From contig DGWH01000036.1 of the NCBI GenBank assembly GCA_002395225.1, positions 1-64,000 on the forward strand: 64,000 bases of DNA, written 5' to 3'. Below the pieces are notes generated by a model. That model was given only the letters and a program-made list of their open reading frames with translations. It had not been told where the DNA came from and searched no databases. Source of the stretch: Christensenella sp. UBA4263 (lineage in GTDB: Bacteria; Bacillota; Clostridia; Christensenellales; Aristaeellaceae). Shown piece by piece: positions 33,114 through 40,643 of the stretch (position 1 is the first letter of the stretch; the number at the start of each line of letters is the position of its first letter). Both the position numbers and the translations under genes were made by a program.

Positions 33114-33344
33114 ATGAATTTCGTCGAGGCATATTACAAGGCGTGTACGGAGAGGAACGTACCGTCCTCCGTGAAGGCTCAAGTATGGATGGAAATCAAA
33201 GACAAAAGTCCGGAAGAACAGGACAGGATCAGAGAAGAGTGGGCGAAGATAATCATGGAGACTTATCCGCCCAGGAAAAGGCACGGGTTTGAAGAACTGA
33301 AGGGCAATGATGTCCACATGGTGGATTCGGCGAAGGATACCTGA
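33114..33344 (+). CDS. Small helical protein of unknown function
   Basis: A 76-residue, mainly helical protein (NFVEAYYKACTERNVPSSVK, then PEEQDRIREEWAKIIMETYP). GGAAGG lies upstream of ATG 33114. No family recognised. Confidence 0.6.
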   Translation: MNFVEAYYKACTERNVPSSVKAQVWMEIKDKSPEEQDRIREEWAKIIMETYPPRKRHGFEELKGNDVHMVDSAKDT

Positions 33345-33531
33345 GACTTATCGGTGATACCCATACTGTGAACTTGGTGATAGATGCCCACACGGAAACC
33401 GGGTGGCGTTGTGGATATGAGATTGACTTGTGAATATCTCTGATTATGTCGCTTGATAAACGACCAATAACACAGTAAAAAATGTTATAATAGGCCAACA
33501 GAATACAATCACATGAGTGGAGGAACATAAA

Positions 33532-33870
33532 ATGGAAAATAATACAAATGCTAATACCGGCTACAACGGCTATAAAAATTATGAGAGCTGGAACTGCAGC
33601 CTTTGGCTCAGAAGCGACGAAGCATGCTACTCGTGCTGGACTGAGGCAGCAAAAGAGGCAATAAAGAAGAGTGAAAACAAGCAGGCCGCTACGGTTTCGC
33701 TCATGGACCAGATGAGGGAAGCCGTCGAAAATGACCTCGCCGATTATCTGGAAAAACAGAAAAATGGGGGGGTATCAAACACAGGTATGTTCAGTGACCT
33801 TCTGACAAATGCAGTGGGGAATATTGACTTCTATGAGGTGGCGGCGGCTTTTATTGAGGATGTGGAATGA
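33532..33870 (+). CDS. DUF7249-like protein
   Basis: A 112-residue protein carrying YKNYESWNCSLWLRSDEACY, a form of the NYETWNVALWxxNDE motif seen in small proteins of plasmids, phages and elements (I recall the DUF7249 family). The remainder is helical and ends acidic (YEVAAAFIEDVE). GGAGGA lies before ATG 33532. Function is not known. Confidence 0.7.
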   Translation: MENNTNANTGYNGYKNYESWNCSLWLRSDEACYSCWTEAAKEAIKKSENKQAATVSLMDQMREAVENDLADYLEKQKNGGVSNTGMFSDLLTNAVGNIDFYEVAAAFIEDVE

Positions 33871-33971
33871 GGATATAGATACATCTCCTCAGATAGATTC
33901 CAGGGAGTCGCGGGTTAGACCCGGAACACAGGAAAAGACGTAGGTCACAATGATCGAAAAGGGAATGTAAA

Positions 33972-34002
33972 TGCCCACACCGATTAAAGTGTGGGCAAGA
34001 TT
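33972..34002 (+). terminator. Stem-loop after the DUF7249-like gene
   Basis: TGCCCACAC and GTGTGGGCA pair perfectly around an eight-base loop, followed by AGATTTC; a modest terminator. Confidence 0.65.
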
Positions 34003-34079
34003 TCAATTAACCGTGCAGGAGAAATAATGGCAGGATACCCGCCAGTTCCGTGTTAACACAAAGAAAGGCAGATAATACA

Positions 34080-34481
34080 TTGAGTAAAAGGCAGTACTGG
34101 TCCGGCAGGTTTTACGGTCTGTTCGACAATGATGACAAACTGCTTAAAACTGGCATAAGCTTTGCTGAAATGGCAATATATGCGTACAACTACTATCTGG
34201 GAACTTACCCGAAAACGTATATTTTCACGGTTGACTATGTCAGTGTGGAATACGCACCAGAATGGAAACAGGAAGCGCTTGTGACGCGGTATATGCTGAA
34301 ACAGGTGGACCATAACATAATAAATGAGGAAACGATCCCTATGGAACTTACATGGGAAATGGTAAACACCAAAGAAAAAAAGCGTCATTTGATATCTGGA
34401 AATGACTGGAAATTTCCGGGTGGGAAGAGTAGAATCAGCAAGTCGAGTGGTGTAATGCCGAAAATTACACAGGAGCCATGA
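34080..34481 (+). CDS. Protein of unknown function
   Basis: A 133-residue protein, probably starting at TTG 34080 (SKRQYWSGRFYGLFDNDDKL) after AAAGG; an ATG is absent near the start. It is rich in aromatic residues and has a basic C-terminus. Its stop touches the start of the next gene, indicating an operon. No domain recognised. Confidence 0.55.
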   Translation: MSKRQYWSGRFYGLFDNDDKLLKTGISFAEMAIYAYNYYLGTYPKTYIFTVDYVSVEYAPEWKQEALVTRYMLKQVDHNIINEETIPMELTWEMVNTKEKKRHLISGNDWKFPGGKSRISKSSGVMPKITQEP

Positions 34482-34841
34482 ATGTTTGATATCATTACGG
34501 ATGATCAACTGCGAGAAGGGCCAACCGTTGACCTCATGACGAATTATTATACTGATATGTTTGGTCAGTACACTTATGGGAAAATCCTCATGATAGCATC
34601 TGACGATTATCTTAGTTGCTTAAAGATACCGAATCGTCCCATAAAGTTCAAAGTTACAATGACAAACTTTAAAAGGAAAAACTATCTTTCGTCGCTGTTT
34701 GGGTATTATATTGAAGATGGTATTATTTGCCTGGAAAACGGATTTGATTTGCATCTGTTCGAGGAAAGACTCCAACTTAAGGACACATGTGACCGTGACT
34801 ATCGAAAAGAATGGTCAGAGATGGTGTATGAAGGCAAATAA
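34482..34841 (+). CDS. Protein of unknown function
   Basis: A 119-residue protein (FDIITDDQLREGPTVDLMTN) starting directly after the previous stop, with CAGGAG inside that gene. It shows no recognisable family. The spacing implies coupling to the genes on both sides. Confidence 0.55.
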   Translation: MFDIITDDQLREGPTVDLMTNYYTDMFGQYTYGKILMIASDDYLSCLKIPNRPIKFKVTMTNFKRKNYLSSLFGYYIEDGIICLENGFDLHLFEERLQLKDTCDRDYRKEWSEMVYEGK

Positions 34842-34896
34842 CTCTGGCGACGCATCAGCATTTTATGTTCCGGGGATTATCAGGCGGAGTAAGAAC

Positions 34897-35082
34897 ATGA
34901 TAAAGCGTGACCTGGAAATATATGCAGACAAGAGAAACCTGCCTGGTAAAAAAGTGTATTTGGCCTGGCGGGGGATAAGAACAATTACGGCAGAGTATGA
35001 TGGCCTAATTGAGTTAGAGCCCTATACTTTCTTATTTGATGTGGAAGACATGATAAGGGACAGTAAAATTTGGTTTTGTTGA
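34897..35082 (+). CDS. Small protein of unknown function
   Basis: A 61-residue protein (IKRDLEIYADKRNLPGKKVY) from ATG 34897 with GGCGGAG upstream; an in-frame ATG at 34828 would overlap the previous gene and add 23 residues. Looks like a small beta barrel. No family recognised. Confidence 0.5.
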   Translation: MIKRDLEIYADKRNLPGKKVYLAWRGIRTITAEYDGLIELEPYTFLFDVEDMIRDSKIWFC

Positions 35083-35159
35083 GCGGTTGCATTTGTGACG
35101 AACAGATAGAAAAACTCCATCCGAATAGGGTGGAGAAGAGTTTTAGCGTCGAGGTGAGA

Positions 35160-36137
35160 ATGGATAATATGCCAGTGTGTCATGTTTGTGGAATTACGTT
35201 AACCCCACAAAGTGTATATAAAACATCAAATTCTTCTTGCTTCTTTGAATGCCCGGTATGTGGCAGGTATGAAGTTGGAAGAGATAAGATGTTTTCTGAT
35301 TTTGATATGAATCATTTGGCATCGTTTCTTTTCTATAATGCGTATAAAGATGAACCGGGAAAAGATGAAAAACGATACCATGCATTGTTCCGGACAGAAA
35401 AAGATGAAGGTTCAGTTTTTGTGGATAAAAGCATGGTAGAAAGCTGGTATCCGAAGACGTTTGCAGAACGGGTGGATAAGATCCTTCTGTATCTTGGTAA
35501 CCATATCAGGCACATTGGCCAGGCGATTAGTTTGAGCGCTCGGGAAACATACAGTCTTCTTTTCATAGACAGGTATGAGAATAATGACAGTGCCAGAGAT
35601 GAGGAAGATTGTAACAATGAAGTTAAGTATTTTCTGGACTCACTTGTTGATGGCAAATATATCAGTTATTCATTCGTAACTGAAGAAGCCCGAATGATTT
35701 ATGTGCAGATATCCCCCGCAGGGTACTCAAGAATAGACGAACTTCAGAAAAACACAGGGCACGGAAGAGATGTTTTTGTGGCAATGAAGTATGGCGATAA
35801 AACTAAATCGCTAAGAGAATCAATACGCGCAGGAATTGAAAAAGCAGGATATCATGCTGTGTTTGATGACGAAGTAGAGCATAACGCTTATATTACACCA
35901 GAGATGTTTAAACATATCCGTGATAGCAAGTTTGTTATAGCTGAACTTACCCATAGTAATAACGGTGCATATTTAGAAGAAGGGTATGCAATGGGGCTCG
36001 GAAAGCAAGTTATTCAGATATGTCAAAATGAGGTACAAATTCATTTCGACACGGCCCAAAAGAACACTCTTCGTTGGAAGAATGAAAGTGACATACCTGA
36101 TATTCTTGAAAAAAGAATAAGGGCGACGATTGATTAG
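35160..36137 (+). CDS. Zinc-ribbon protein with C-terminal TIR/deoxyribosyltransferase-like domain
   Basis: A 325-residue protein. C7, C10, C31 and C34 form an N-terminal zinc ribbon; a helical middle (about 45-195) includes a winged-helix-like part; the C-terminal domain (about 203-325) has RDVFVAMKYG, a charged FDDEVEHNAYITPEMF segment, FVIAELTHSNNGAYLEEGYA with E273/E274, and MGLGKQVIQICQ. That order matches the nucleoside 2-deoxyribosyltransferase/TIR-like fold used by several anti-phage effectors to attack NAD or nucleotides. ATG 35160 follows GAGGTGAG. Its stop overlaps the convergent XRE gene by four bases. Enzymatic activity and a defence role are inference from fold and location. Confidence 0.7.
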   Translation: MDNMPVCHVCGITLTPQSVYKTSNSSCFFECPVCGRYEVGRDKMFSDFDMNHLASFLFYNAYKDEPGKDEKRYHALFRTEKDEGSVFVDKSMVESWYPKTFAERVDKILLYLGNHIRHIGQAISLSARETYSLLFIDRYENNDSARDEEDCNNEVKYFLDSLVDGKYISYSFVTEEARMIYVQISPAGYSRIDELQKNTGHGRDVFVAMKYGDKTKSLRESIRAGIEKAGYHAVFDDEVEHNAYITPEMFKHIRDSKFVIAELTHSNNGAYLEEGYAMGLGKQVIQICQNEVQIHFDTAQKNTLRWKNESDIPDILEKRIRATID

Positions 36138-36508
36138 TCACTGGTGTTATTGTCATGTGTGTACTTTTGATTTCCAGTCATATCATCACAGTATGATATG
36201 ACTTTTTGTTTCCCAGTCTCATTCAATCGGCTGAAAGAATGGAGAAGATTAACGGCTTCTTTTCCGTATTTTTCCTGAATCAGTTCGATATCTTTTGCAT
36301 GAGAATCATCAATTCCTAAAAGATAACCAGCTGACACATCAAACAGCTTGCACATGGCTTCAATGGTTGATCTTTTGATATTTTCAATGATTCCGCTTTC
36401 ATATCGGTTGACAATTGTTTTACTAACGCCAAGCTTTTCGCCTAATTCATCCTGAGTCATGCCGGCATTTTTCCGTAATGACCGGATTCTTTCTCCCATT
36501 TCTGACAT
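36134..36508 (-). CDS. XRE-family repressor, copy A
   Basis: A 124-residue Cro/C1-type regulator with HTH in MTQDELGEKLGVSKTIVNRYESG (about 17-39 split over two helices). It continues as EAMCKLFDVSAGYLLGIDDS, the usual helix after the HTH. It is a close paralogue of the gene 114 bases away; the bodies are nearly the same but the recognition helix (SKTIVNRYES against KKAAVNKYET) has changed, so the two probably read different sites. Its promoter carries a palindromic operator in the spacer. AAGGAG precedes the ATG. Confidence 0.9.
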   Translation of the reverse strand: MSEMGERIRSLRKNAGMTQDELGEKLGVSKTIVNRYESGIIENIKRSTIEAMCKLFDVSAGYLLGIDDSHAKDIELIQEKYGKEAVNLLHSFSRLNETGKQKVISYCDDMTGNQKYTHDNNTSD

Positions 36509-36536
36509 AGTTTTGCTCCTTAAAAAATATGGGGGA

Positions 36537-36564
36537 AGTATATTCAGTTTTCGAAAACTTTCAA
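36537..36564 (-). promoter_or_regulatory. Promoter with internal operator for XRE copy A
   Basis: On the reverse strand TTGAAA (36564-36559), a 16-base spacer and TATACT (36542-36537). The spacer contains the perfect 14-base palindrome AGTTTTCGAAAACT (36546-36559), an ideal place for autorepression. Confidence 0.75.
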
Positions 36565-36621
36565 GCTGGAGTTTCGAGGAAAATAAAGGTATATACGATG
36601 ATTGTTTCGTGGAAAAGTGAC

Positions 36622-36984
36622 TTACAGGCGGCTTGAAATGATGTGAATAAGGTGTATGTCCTCACAGTATGATATGACTTTTTGTTTCTCAGCCTCGTTC
36701 AATTGGCTGAAAGAGTGAAGAAGCTTAACGGCTCCTTTTCCGTATTTTTCCTGGATCAGTTCGAATTCTTTTGCGTGAGAATCATCAATTCCTAGAAGAT
36801 AACCGGCTGATACATCAAACAGCTTGCACATGGCTTCAATAGACTGGCGAGGAATGTTTTCGACGTCACCGGTTTCATACTTATTAACTGCTGCTTTCTT
36901 AACGCCAAGCTTTTCGCCTAATTCATCCTGAGTCATGCCGGCTTTTTTCCGTAGTGACCGGATTCTGTCTCCCATTTCTGACAT
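36622..36984 (-). CDS. XRE-family repressor, copy B
   Basis: A 120-residue paralogue of copy A (MSEMGDRIRSLRKKAGMTQD start). It keeps the same fold and the FDVSAGYLLGIDDSHAK segment, but the recognition helix and the last 13 residues (HLIHIISSRL end) differ; the tail may have been altered when the two copies recombined. AAGGAG precedes the ATG. Confidence 0.88.
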   Translation of the reverse strand: MSEMGDRIRSLRKKAGMTQDELGEKLGVKKAAVNKYETGDVENIPRQSIEAMCKLFDVSAGYLLGIDDSHAKEFELIQEKYGKGAVKLLHSFSQLNEAEKQKVISYCEDIHLIHIISSRL

Positions 36985-37012
36985 GGTATTACTCCTTAAA
37001 ATTTATGAGAAA

Positions 37013-37041
37013 AGTATATTCGGTTTTCGGAGCTTTTACAA
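37013..37041 (-). promoter_or_regulatory. Promoter of XRE copy B with half operator
   Basis: TTGTAA (37041-37036), 17-base spacer, TATACT (37018-37013). The spacer keeps GTTTTCG from the operator of copy A but the other half is changed (GAGC for AAAACT), mirroring the changed recognition helix. Confidence 0.6.
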
Positions 37042-37079
37042 GCTTTAGCCTCACAACACGAAATAATGAACAAGCGGCT

Positions 37080-37277
37080 TTATCTATGTTGTTTCCTGTG
37101 TCTGGTGCAACTGATAAATCTTTGGGAGCGGAAATGCCGCCGCGCGTCCCGGTCAGCTGATTCCGGCGTCAAAATGTCTGAACAGTATTGAGAGAGATTC
37201 AGCGTTTTCGCAATCTCCTTATAGCTTTCTCCGGCGCTGCGCATAACTGCGATGCGCTGTTTCTCCTGGTCGGTCAT
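37080..37277 (-). pseudogene. Truncated small HTH protein of recombinase-associated type
   Basis: After GGAGGCGG the frame reads MTDQEKQRIAVMRSAGESYK and EIAKTLNLS, the start of a widespread small HTH protein that accompanies resolvases and transposons in Clostridia and normally continues with xNTVKSxCRR and a zinc motif. Here it becomes unrelated residues after about position 29, so it is a deletion remnant of a lost mobile element. Confidence 0.6.
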
Positions 37278-37489
37278 CGGTCAACCGCCTCCATCTGCGT
37301 ACTCGGAGAGGTCTTCTCCTGACGTAAATGGCGGGAAAGCGTGCTTTTGAAATGTTCTGTGCCAAAAAAGATCGGTTTATTTACATAAAGCGTTTTCGCG
37401 TTGGCGGAATATGCTATCACCAAGTTGCTTTACATCATATTAAAATAGTAAAACTTCATGTTAATTCATTCATGTTCACAGATATTCTG

Positions 37490-37518
37490 TTGACTGGTTC
37501 GCCAAAAAGCCCTATAAT
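37490..37518 (+). promoter_or_regulatory. Promoter of the HTH-methyltransferase operon
   Basis: TTGACT (37490-37495), 17-base spacer, TATAAT (37513-37518), 35 bases before the start of the small HTH gene. Confidence 0.8.
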
Positions 37519-37552
37519 GCCTAGGGTTCTATATAGGGTAGGAGGTGCAATT

Positions 37553-37747
37553 ATGGTATTATCTGACGATAAATGGATCAGCATTGAAGAAGCTGCTGAA
37601 TATCTTGGAGTAAACAAAGACTCTATAAGGAATTGGATAAAAAAAGAGGACAGTGAGATTCCTGCACACAAAATCGGAAAGCAATGGAAATTTAAAAAAT
37701 CCGAGTTGGATGAATGGGTAAAAAGCGGAAAAAGTGCGATGAATTGA
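37553..37747 (+). CDS. Excisionase-type HTH protein linked to the methyltransferase
   Basis: A 64-residue MerR/excisionase-like protein: WISIEEAAEYLGVNKDSIRN (8-27) is the HTH and HKIGKQWKFKKSELDEWVKS the wing. AGGAGG precedes ATG 37553. Its stop lies 31 bases before the methyltransferase gene, so it probably serves as a local regulator of modification gene expression rather than a recombination factor, since no integrase is present. Confidence 0.8.
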   Translation: MVLSDDKWISIEEAAEYLGVNKDSIRNWIKKEDSEIPAHKIGKQWKFKKSELDEWVKSGKSAMN

Positions 37748-37778
37748 TGATGACGATTCAGCTTAGGAGGAGAACGAT

Positions 37779-40604
37779 ATGATTAATAAATCTCCAGACG
37801 AACTGAGCCGTGATTATTATCAGTTCGTTAGCGAATTCACTCAAACTGAATTTGAAGACGAAAAAATACTGGGGAAATTCTATACCGACATCGATATAAC
37901 GCAAAACATGATTCAACTGCTTACAGCAAACTATGCTGTAAACAGGTTTAATTCAGCCATAAGGATTATCGATCCATTTTGTGGTGACGGAAGACTTATT
38001 CTTAAGCTCTTACCGTGGCTCATGAAGAATAAAGATGTCTGCGGAAAACATCTCTACATTTCGATATGGGATATAGATGCAACTGCCGTTGAAATAGCAA
38101 AAAGGGATATCAAAAATCTTTGCACAGAATTAAGCTTAGATTTCGAACTTGATGCTCGTGTTAGCGATGCGTTCGTTGAATATAAAGCTGTTCAAGGGTG
38201 GTACGACATCTGTGTCACCAATCCGCCTTGGGGGCTACTTAAACCTCAAAAACTATTTGGCAAAAGCAATGATGAACAATCATTGCAATTATATAGGGTA
38301 GCTATAGAAAAATATGATTCATATATGGTTGATGAATTTGCCCTTTCTCAGCCGTCCAAGAAATTTGGAAAATGGGGCACAAATTTAGCTCGTTGTGGAA
38401 CAGAGGTTGCTTTGCGCCTAATTAATCGCGAAGGAATGGCCGGTATTGTTTCTCCAGCATCATTCCTTAATGATCAAGTGTCCAGCAAGCTACGCACTTG
38501 GATGTTCGAACATTTTAGGGTATTAAATATTTCATTTTATCCGGCTGAGATGAAACTGTATGGCAGTGCGGATATTTCCAGTGTGACAATAGTATTAAAA
38601 GGTGGGGAAACCGATCAAAGCCTAGATGTGAAAATATATAGTGCAAAAGATACTTTTAAGGAAAAGAAAATTGAAAAGGCAGTATTTGAATATATTAAAA
38701 GAAACGATTTTCTCGTTCCGTTGAAAACAGGAATTGAAGCTATTCCTGTCATGATGAAGCTAGAGGAACTCCCGACAACTCAGGCATATTGTGATAATGT
38801 TGGAATCTCTTTCGCTCGGGAGATGGATGAAACAAGATTTAAAGAAAAACTTTTGCCTGAAGGAAGTATTGAATTTGCCAAGGGCTATATGGTCGACCGG
38901 TACTCTTTTAAGGGAGACGGAATGTATTTGAATGAAACTATTGCTCCGGCTCCTTCAAGCTCTTATAAACATAAGATCGTATGGAGAGATGTATCTCGCG
39001 ATTCTCAAATCAGGAGAATTAAGGCGACAATATTGCCGCCCGGATATATATGCGGAAATTCACTCGGTGTTATCTTTGGTGACGATAGCCAGCTCCCACA
39101 TTTAAAAATGCTTCTGGCCATCATGAATTCCTTGATCTTTGAATATCAAGCCAGAACTAAACTTGTGTCTAACCATGTGACCGCTGGAATTGTTAAGCAA
39201 GTCCATGTGCCTGCGCCAGAGATACGCGAGCATCTTATTGAACTTGTTGATAAACAGATTTCCGGAGAAAGTGTGGAGTTAGATATCGAGATTGAAGTTG
39301 CCCAGATGTACAAGTTGTCATCGGACGAGTACGCTATTGTTGTTGATTGGTTTGATGTTCCCGATGATGACAAAGCAATTCTTAAGCAAAAATATAGAGA
39401 TTTAGTCAAAGACGGAGAGCAAAACAGAATGATTTATAACCATTACGCCGCCGCTCTAAGTGAATTAGATATGCAGATAGTGAAGTGTGTGCCGCCAGGA
39501 GGAAATTGGAAAAATATACCAGAGAGCGTTCCCTCCCAAAGACTAGTACAGATTCGAGAGAGCTATCAAGCTGGGAAAGGAAGCAGGTCTACTTATTACG
39601 GAAGACTACGCCCCGAAATGCCTTCCTATACTATAAATACGTATTTTAATCGACCAGGCAATGGTTGTAATATGCATTATGAACAGGATAGAACGCTCTC
39701 GCAGCGGGAGGCGGCACGCTTTCAGAGTTTTCCGGATTCCTTTGAGTTTATTGGATCGCTCGGAGCCATTAATAATCAGATAGGAAATGCTGTTCCGCCG
39801 CTGTTAGCTTACCAAATAGCTAAACAGATTCCATTCACTGGGCAATTTGTGGATCTCTTCTGCGGAGCAGGAGGACTGGCTTTAGGATTCATTTGGGCTG
39901 GTTGGAAGTCTATTATCGGAAATGATATCGATGATTACGCTGTTCAGACGCATAAAAGAAATTTGGGTGGAGATGCTATTGTAGGAGACATCAACAGCGA
40001 AGAAGTGCATAATACAATAGTAGAAAAGGCACTCCAGGCAAAAGAGACACATCCTGAACTTCCATTGTTTGTTTTAGGTGGGCCTCCTTGCCAAGGTTTC
40101 TCAACGGCAAACACTCGTAGAGGCGCTGATGATATGCGCAACTGGCTGTTTATGTCATATGCAAATATCGTAAAAGCTATAAATCCGGACGGATTTGTGT
40201 TTGAAAACGTGAGAGGAATTCTGAATTTAGATAAGGGTAAGTTCTTTGAAATGATTCAAGCAGAGCTCAAGGAATGCGTCGACGAAATTAAAGTTAACCA
40301 AGTTAGTGCTGCAAACTTTGGAGTTCCGCAAAGACGAGATAGGGTTATTATCATCGGAGGAAAAGAGGACTTCGTTAGGAATTTCCATATGCAAGGGATT
40401 TCATGTGTCCCAAAAGATAGTCAGATTTCACTTTTCCCTCCGGTAATAGGAGCTGAAGACACCATTGGAGATTTACCGCCTCTGAAACCAGGCGAAGATG
40501 GCTGTCATTATGATTACAGGTTTCCTGCAGCAAATTCATATCAAAAGTTCATGCGTGGGGAAATCTCCGCAGAAGAATACCTTCTTACTTATTCCAAACC
40601 ATAA
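37779..40604 (+). CDS. Bifunctional DNA methyltransferase: m6A domain fused to a circularly permuted m5C domain
   Basis: A 941-residue fusion. Residues 1-560 are a gamma-type adenine-N6 methyltransferase: SAM motif DPFCGDG (65-71), catalytic NPPW (148-151), then a target-recognition region. Residues 565-941 are a cytosine-5 methyltransferase in rotated order: the motif IX-X part (QREAARFQSFPD, then QIGNAVPP at 667-674) comes before motif I (DLFCGAGG, 692-699), motif IV with catalytic cysteine (GGPPCQGFS, 767-775), motif VI (FENVRG) and motif VIII (VPQRRDR). Such permuted m5C enzymes are known (for example in the BssHII system) but rare. Methylating A on one strand and C on the other suits an asymmetric target. 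AGGAGG before the ATG. Confidence 0.9.
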   Translation: MINKSPDELSRDYYQFVSEFTQTEFEDEKILGKFYTDIDITQNMIQLLTANYAVNRFNSAIRIIDPFCGDGRLILKLLPWLMKNKDVCGKHLYISIWDIDATAVEIAKRDIKNLCTELSLDFELDARVSDAFVEYKAVQGWYDICVTNPPWGLLKPQKLFGKSNDEQSLQLYRVAIEKYDSYMVDEFALSQPSKKFGKWGTNLARCGTEVALRLINREGMAGIVSPASFLNDQVSSKLRTWMFEHFRVLNISFYPAEMKLYGSADISSVTIVLKGGETDQSLDVKIYSAKDTFKEKKIEKAVFEYIKRNDFLVPLKTGIEAIPVMMKLEELPTTQAYCDNVGISFAREMDETRFKEKLLPEGSIEFAKGYMVDRYSFKGDGMYLNETIAPAPSSSYKHKIVWRDVSRDSQIRRIKATILPPGYICGNSLGVIFGDDSQLPHLKMLLAIMNSLIFEYQARTKLVSNHVTAGIVKQVHVPAPEIREHLIELVDKQISGESVELDIEIEVAQMYKLSSDEYAIVVDWFDVPDDDKAILKQKYRDLVKDGEQNRMIYNHYAAALSELDMQIVKCVPPGGNWKNIPESVPSQRLVQIRESYQAGKGSRSTYYGRLRPEMPSYTINTYFNRPGNGCNMHYEQDRTLSQREAARFQSFPDSFEFIGSLGAINNQIGNAVPPLLAYQIAKQIPFTGQFVDLFCGAGGLALGFIWAGWKSIIGNDIDDYAVQTHKRNLGGDAIVGDINSEEVHNTIVEKALQAKETHPELPLFVLGGPPCQGFSTANTRRGADDMRNWLFMSYANIVKAINPDGFVFENVRGILNLDKGKFFEMIQAELKECVDEIKVNQVSAANFGVPQRRDRVIIIGGKEDFVRNFHMQGISCVPKDSQISLFPPVIGAEDTIGDLPPLKPGEDGCHYDYRFPAANSYQKFMRGEISAEEYLLTYSKP

Positions 40605-40643
40605 AAATGGTGACCACCCGGGTTCAGGGTGGTCACCATTTTT
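40603..40643. terminator. Bidirectional terminator between the two modification genes
   Basis: AAAAATGGTGACCACCC and GGGTGGTCACCATTTTT pair perfectly over 17 bases with a seven-base loop, overlapping the stop codons of both convergent genes. Confidence 0.92.

Noticed and set aside
37553..37747. Excisionase of an integrative element
   Set aside because: No integrase or attachment site found; the gene is cotranscribed with a methyltransferase, so a regulator is likelier.
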